Assembly: GCA_031271875.1 (NCBI GenBank)
Contig: JAISVD010000119.1
Coordinates: 1 to 16,904 of the forward strand
Source of the DNA: Spirochaetaceae bacterium
GTDB lineage: Bacteria; Spirochaetota; Spirochaetia; Treponematales; Treponemataceae
Length of the DNA stretch: 16,904 nucleotides
Direction of reading: 5' to 3'
Shown here: piece after piece, positions 14,594 through 16,904 of the stretch
Position numbering within the stretch: position 1 is the stretch's first letter
How the letters are laid out: every line of letters starts with the position of its first letter
Translations under genes and position numbers: made by a program
Notes under the pieces: model-generated
The model's database searches: none
Told to the model about the DNA's origin: nothing
The model's input: the letters and a program-made list of their open reading frames with translations, nothing else

Positions 14594-14622
14594 AATTGCA
14601 AAACTTTCTCAGTTTTGCAATT
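14594..14622 (+). repeat. Dispersed hairpin repeat, copy 2 (12-bp stem)
   Basis: AATTGCAAAACT (14594-14605), loop TTCTC, and AGTTTTGCAATT (14611-14622): a perfect 12-bp stem that a T-G pair could extend by one. It begins 8 nt after the stop of the small membrane protein gene. No T-tract follows. The loop lies in the same orientation as in the other two copies. Confidence 0.85.
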
Positions 14623-14688
14623 GCTCCGCCTTTCAAAAATAGCGGCACACACCGTATCCATGGAACCCGGTTCGCAGTTTTTTGGGCC

Positions 14689-14718
14689 TTGACACAAAGA
14701 GTCCGCTCATTTTATATT
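14689..14718 (+). promoter_or_regulatory. Promoter of rplM-rpsI-recX
   Basis: TTGACA (14689-14694) matches the -35 consensus; TTATAT at 17 bp or TATATT at 18 bp (14713-14718) serves as -10. The leader would be about 90 nt. It holds nested GCGG...CCGC and GCAG/CTGC complementary stretches (about 14756-14782), which may fold; no known L13 leader motif was recognised. Confidence 0.65.
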
Positions 14719-14815
14719 ATAAGTCCCGTAATATCTGCGCTTGTTACAGAGCGATGCGGCAGGAACTGCTCACTCCTTCCGCGAATTAAAGATTTTCGAT
14801 TTTTAAGGTATATAC

Positions 14816-15244
14816 ATGAAAACTATTTTTGTAAATGAACGAGACGCCGACCGCAAATGGTATGTCATAGACGCGGCAGGGAAACCCCTCGGAAGGGTCG
14901 CGGCAAAAGCGGCGACTCTGCTGCGGGGCAAACATAAGGCTTCTTACGCTCCCCACCAGGAGATGGGAGATTATGTTGTTATCATCAATGCCGAAAAGGT
15001 CGCCGTAACAGGCGCCAAGGCTTCCGACAAAATGTATCACCACCATACGGGGTATGTTGGCGGACTCAAATCGTCAACCTTCAGCAAACTCATCGAACGC
15101 CATCCTGCCGACCCGCTGAAGCTCGCTGTGAGGGGTATGCTTCCCAAAGGCCCTCTGGGCCGCAGAATGCTGGGAAATATCAAGATTTATGCGGGTGAAA
15201 CCCATCCCCACGCGGCCCAGAACCCCCAGCCGCTTGAAGTTTAA
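14816..15244 (+). CDS. rplM: 50S ribosomal protein L13
   Basis: 142 residues, the same length as E. coli L13. Characteristic stretches are KWYVIDAAGKPLGRVAAKAA (14-33), YHHHTGYVGGLKS (74-86) and LPKGPLGRRML followed by IYAGETHPHAAQNPQPLEV at the end. L13 binds 23S rRNA early in 50S assembly. AAGG lies about 8 nt before the ATG. It heads the usual L13-S9 operon, with rpsI 11-14 bp downstream. Confidence 0.98.
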   Translation: MKTIFVNERDADRKWYVIDAAGKPLGRVAAKAATLLRGKHKASYAPHQEMGDYVVIINAEKVAVTGAKASDKMYHHHTGYVGGLKSSTFSKLIERHPADPLKLAVRGMLPKGPLGRRMLGNIKIYAGETHPHAAQNPQPLEV

Positions 15245-15258
15245 TTGAGGAGTAGATG

Positions 15259-15651
15259 ATGATAAAAAATATCGCTATCGGAACAGGCAGAAGAAAAACA
15301 GCTGTCGCCCGCGTATTCGTGCGTGAAGGTTCCGGCAAGGTCGTTATAAACGGAAAGGATATCGTCGAGTATTTCACCGCCCCTGAGCAGCAGCTGATTG
15401 TCCGGCAGCCGCTCATGGTAACCGCCAGTGAAAATAAATTCGACATTCTCATCACTGTCGGAGGGGGCGGAATGAACGGACAGGCCGGCGCCTGCCGTCA
15501 TGGACTCGCCCGGGCGCTCACCCAGGTGGACCAGGCGAACTATCCGTCCCTCAAAGCCAACGGGTATCTTACACGGGACTCCCGCATGGTTGAACGCAAA
15601 AAGTACGGTCAGCGTGGTGCCCGAAGAAGATTCCAGTTCAGCAAACGCTAA
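15259..15651 (+). CDS. rpsI: 30S ribosomal protein S9
   Basis: 130 residues from the start used here. The opening IGTGRRKTAVARVFVREGSG, the GGGGMNGQAGACRHGLARAL block and the basic tail ending RRRFQFSKR are diagnostic; the C-terminal Arg reaches the P-site tRNA. There are two ATGs in tandem at 15256 and 15259. AGGAG (15248-15252) lies 3 nt from the first and 6 nt from the second, so the second is preferred. The 3' end overlaps the likely start of recX. Confidence 0.98.
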   Translation: MIKNIAIGTGRRKTAVARVFVREGSGKVVINGKDIVEYFTAPEQQLIVRQPLMVTASENKFDILITVGGGGMNGQAGACRHGLARALTQVDQANYPSLKANGYLTRDSRMVERKKYGQRGARRRFQFSKR

Positions 15652-16252
15652 CGACTGTTATACCATTATATCTCTCAAATGGGCCGAAGAGGATCTTGTA
15701 CGTGTTACAGCCTCTGTCGGCTTTTCGTGTTTAATACGGCCATCCTATCTTGAAACTCTGCCGACGGCGGCCCTCCTGGAGGATGCGGAACTTGATGAGG
15801 AGGGCCGCTTGGACCTGTTCCATGCTGCGGAGTGTTACCGGGCGGAAATACGGGCCCTCGCTTCGGTCGCCCGCAGTGAACAGTGCCGCAATCAGATGCA
15901 ATACAAACTTGAAGCAAAGGGCTTTTCCCGGAGCGCCGCCCGGAGAGCGCTGGACCGCCTGACGGAACTCAACTTTATAAACGACCGGAGGTTCGCCCGG
16001 GCCTGGCTCAATATCCGCACCCTCAGGAGCGGAGAGGGCCGGATCAGGCTGATAGGCGGGCTTGTTTCACGGGGGATAAACCGGGACCTTGCGGTTGAGT
16101 GCGTCGATGAATTCCTTTCCGAAATTCCCGAAGAGGAACTGTTGCTGCGGGCCCGTGAAAAATGCCTGCGCCAGGGTAAAAATCGGGACGAGACGATCAG
16201 AACATTACAAAATAGAGGTTTTTTATATTCAAATATTCAAAAAAATGTCTGA
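15614..16252 (+). CDS. recX: RecX family regulatory protein
   Basis: About 212 residues, a probable modulator of RecA filaments. Three-helix RecX repeats are recognisable: RSEQCRNQMQYKLEAKGFS (about 87-105), the diagnostic FINDRRFARAWL (121-132) followed by GEGRIRLIGGLVSRGI, and a last unit RAREKCLRQGKNRDETIRTL near the C-terminus. The frame is open from an ATG at 15500, but that part lies within rpsI in another frame and does not look like RecX; the first plausible starts after it are GTG at 15614 and 15617, inside the last 38 bp of rpsI. No strong ribosome site is seen, so coupling to rpsI is likely. No clear terminator follows the stop. Confidence 0.85.
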   Translation: MVPEEDSSSANANDCYTIISLKWAEEDLVRVTASVGFSCLIRPSYLETLPTAALLEDAELDEEGRLDLFHAAECYRAEIRALASVARSEQCRNQMQYKLEAKGFSRSAARRALDRLTELNFINDRRFARAWLNIRTLRSGEGRIRLIGGLVSRGINRDLAVECVDEFLSEIPEEELLLRAREKCLRQGKNRDETIRTLQNRGFLYSNIQKNV

Positions 16253-16268
16253 AATCTCTTATTTATTA

Positions 16269-16297
16269 TTGAACTATGTTCACCTTTGGTATATTAT
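16269..16297 (+). promoter_or_regulatory. Promoter of the HTH-REC gene, with overlapping inverted repeat
   Basis: TTGAAC (16269-16274), 17 bp, TATTAT (16292-16297). TGAAC-TAT-GTTCA (16270-16282) is a perfect 5-bp inverted repeat over the -35 box, a possible regulator site. The leader would be about 75 nt and includes GAGAGGAAG before the ATG. The 126 bp between recX and this gene hold nothing else that I recognise. Confidence 0.5.
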
Positions 16298-16378
16298 AAG
16301 GTTTGGAAATACGCTGGAGCTGTAAATAGTGTGTCTAATCCATATGATTAATAAAAGTAGTGTAAGAGAGGAAGTTAA

Positions 16379-16904
16379 ATGCCAAAAGAATCAAACAGAC
16401 CCGTCGTATTCTCGGCCCTTGAGGTTGCAAATATTTGTGGGGTGGTTAACCAGACCGCGATTAACTGGATACGTAATGGTCATCTGAAAGCATTCAGCAC
16501 GCCTGGAGGACAATACCGCGTTTACGCAGACGATCTTGCGGAATTCATGTCCGGCAGGGGGATGCGGGTTCCCGGTTCCCTGCTTGACGATACCGATATT
16601 ACAGGAATCGACATGCAGTCGATACTTGTCGTTGATGACGACAGGGGACTTAACGCTGTTATAGCAAAATATCTGGGAAAAATTTTTCCGGAATTCAGCA
16701 TACATCAATCTTTTGACGGCTTTGACGCAGGGTCAAAAATCGCCGAAAACAAGCCTGGTTTTATAATCCTCGATCTGGATCTCCCCGGAATTAACGGCGA
16801 GTCTATTCTGCGCAGGCTCAAAGAGACCAAGGATTTCGGGAAACCCTACGTAATTGTAATCACCGCCTTTGATAGTGAAGAGATACGATCCTCCCTTATG
16901 GAGA
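16379..16904 (+). CDS. Excisionase-type HTH fused to a response-regulator receiver domain, 3' end cut by window
   Basis: The first 175 residues of a regulator. Residues 11-57 form a MerR/excisionase-like helix-turn-helix of the HTH_17 type: FSALEVANICGVVNQTAINW, then the wing TPGGQYRVYADDLAEF. After a linker (58-79) a receiver domain starts: SILVVDDDRG (81-90) gives the acidic pocket D86-D87, IILDLDLPGINGE (129-141) gives the phosphoacceptor D132, and VIVITAF (158-164) the conserved T162. The conserved Lys and the C-terminus lie beyond the window. DNA-binding first and receiver second is the reverse of the common response-regulator order. The start follows GAGAGGAAG by about 4 nt. The partner kinase and targets are unknown. 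The reading frame continues open to the edge. Confidence 0.85.
   Translation, partial: MPKESNRPVVFSALEVANICGVVNQTAINWIRNGHLKAFSTPGGQYRVYADDLAEFMSGRGMRVPGSLLDDTDITGIDMQSILVVDDDRGLNAVIAKYLGKIFPEFSIHQSFDGFDAGSKIAENKPGFIILDLDLPGINGESILRRLKETKDFGKPYVIVITAFDSEEIRSSLME

Noticed and set aside
14596..14838. 80-codon plus-strand ORF before rplM
   Set aside because: It starts inside a hairpin repeat, crosses the rplM promoter and overlaps the L13 start; no ribosome site.
1..16904. CRISPR arrays, IS elements, prophage genes, rRNA or tRNA genes
   Set aside because: No regularly spaced direct repeats, transposase or integrase motifs, or structured RNA gene signatures were seen on either strand.

Overview
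The window looks like a bacterial chromosome segment of moderate GC from a spirochaete, most likely a Treponema-like one. The reasons are a rplM-rpsI-recX cluster, a PotD lipoprotein with a loose lipobox (Phe at -3), a MAF/DUF115 protein paired with a membrane-anchored SurA/PpiD-like foldase, and a membrane-tethered PF10107 nuclease. The assignment is inference from gene content; no rRNA or other phylogenetic marker is present beyond ribosomal proteins L13 and S9.

Layout. 1-585 (minus): a toxin-antitoxin pair, with a ribbon-helix-helix antitoxin and a PIN-domain toxin cut by the window edge, behind a promoter whose -10 box lies inside a perfect inverted repeat. 628-3989 (minus): a two-gene operon of a parvulin-like foldase and a MAF/DUF115 protein, with a strong promoter. 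4018-5695 (plus): a probable 51-residue ORF coupled by TGATG to a secreted M15 (VanY-like) peptidase, then a membrane-anchored Holliday-resolvase-like nuclease whose end overlaps the next, convergent gene by 15 bp. 5681-7558 (minus): a soluble GGDEF-EAL protein with its own promoter, directly after potD. 7547-11630 (minus): potA-potB-potC-potD, a complete spermidine/putrescine ABC importer, starting at TTG. 11631-11921: a 291-bp leader rich in inverted repeats. 11922-14232 (minus): azlC-azlD and an aldo/keto reductase carrying two [4Fe-4S] motifs. 14292-14585 (plus): a small two-helix membrane protein. 14689-16252 (plus): rplM-rpsI-recX. 16269-16904 (plus): an HTH-REC regulator, cut by the window edge.

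How the genes work together. The pot genes form one transporter, and the neighbouring GGDEF-EAL protein suggests, without proving, a link between polyamine supply and cyclic-di-GMP. AzlCD would export branched-chain amino acids. The foldase and MAF-like protein may act in envelope or flagellar biogenesis. L13 and S9 are the usual pair, with recX trailing.

Most unusual features. Three hairpins of one design (5-nt TTCNC loop, CAAAAC/GTTTTG inner stem, outer stems that differ but still pair) sit just after stop codons. The potA Shine-Dalgarno can be fully paired in a 7-bp hairpin. Three well-formed promoters lie so close to start codons that their messages would be nearly leaderless. A regulator places its DNA-binding domain before its receiver domain. 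No tRNA, rRNA, CRISPR array, IS element or prophage gene was found.
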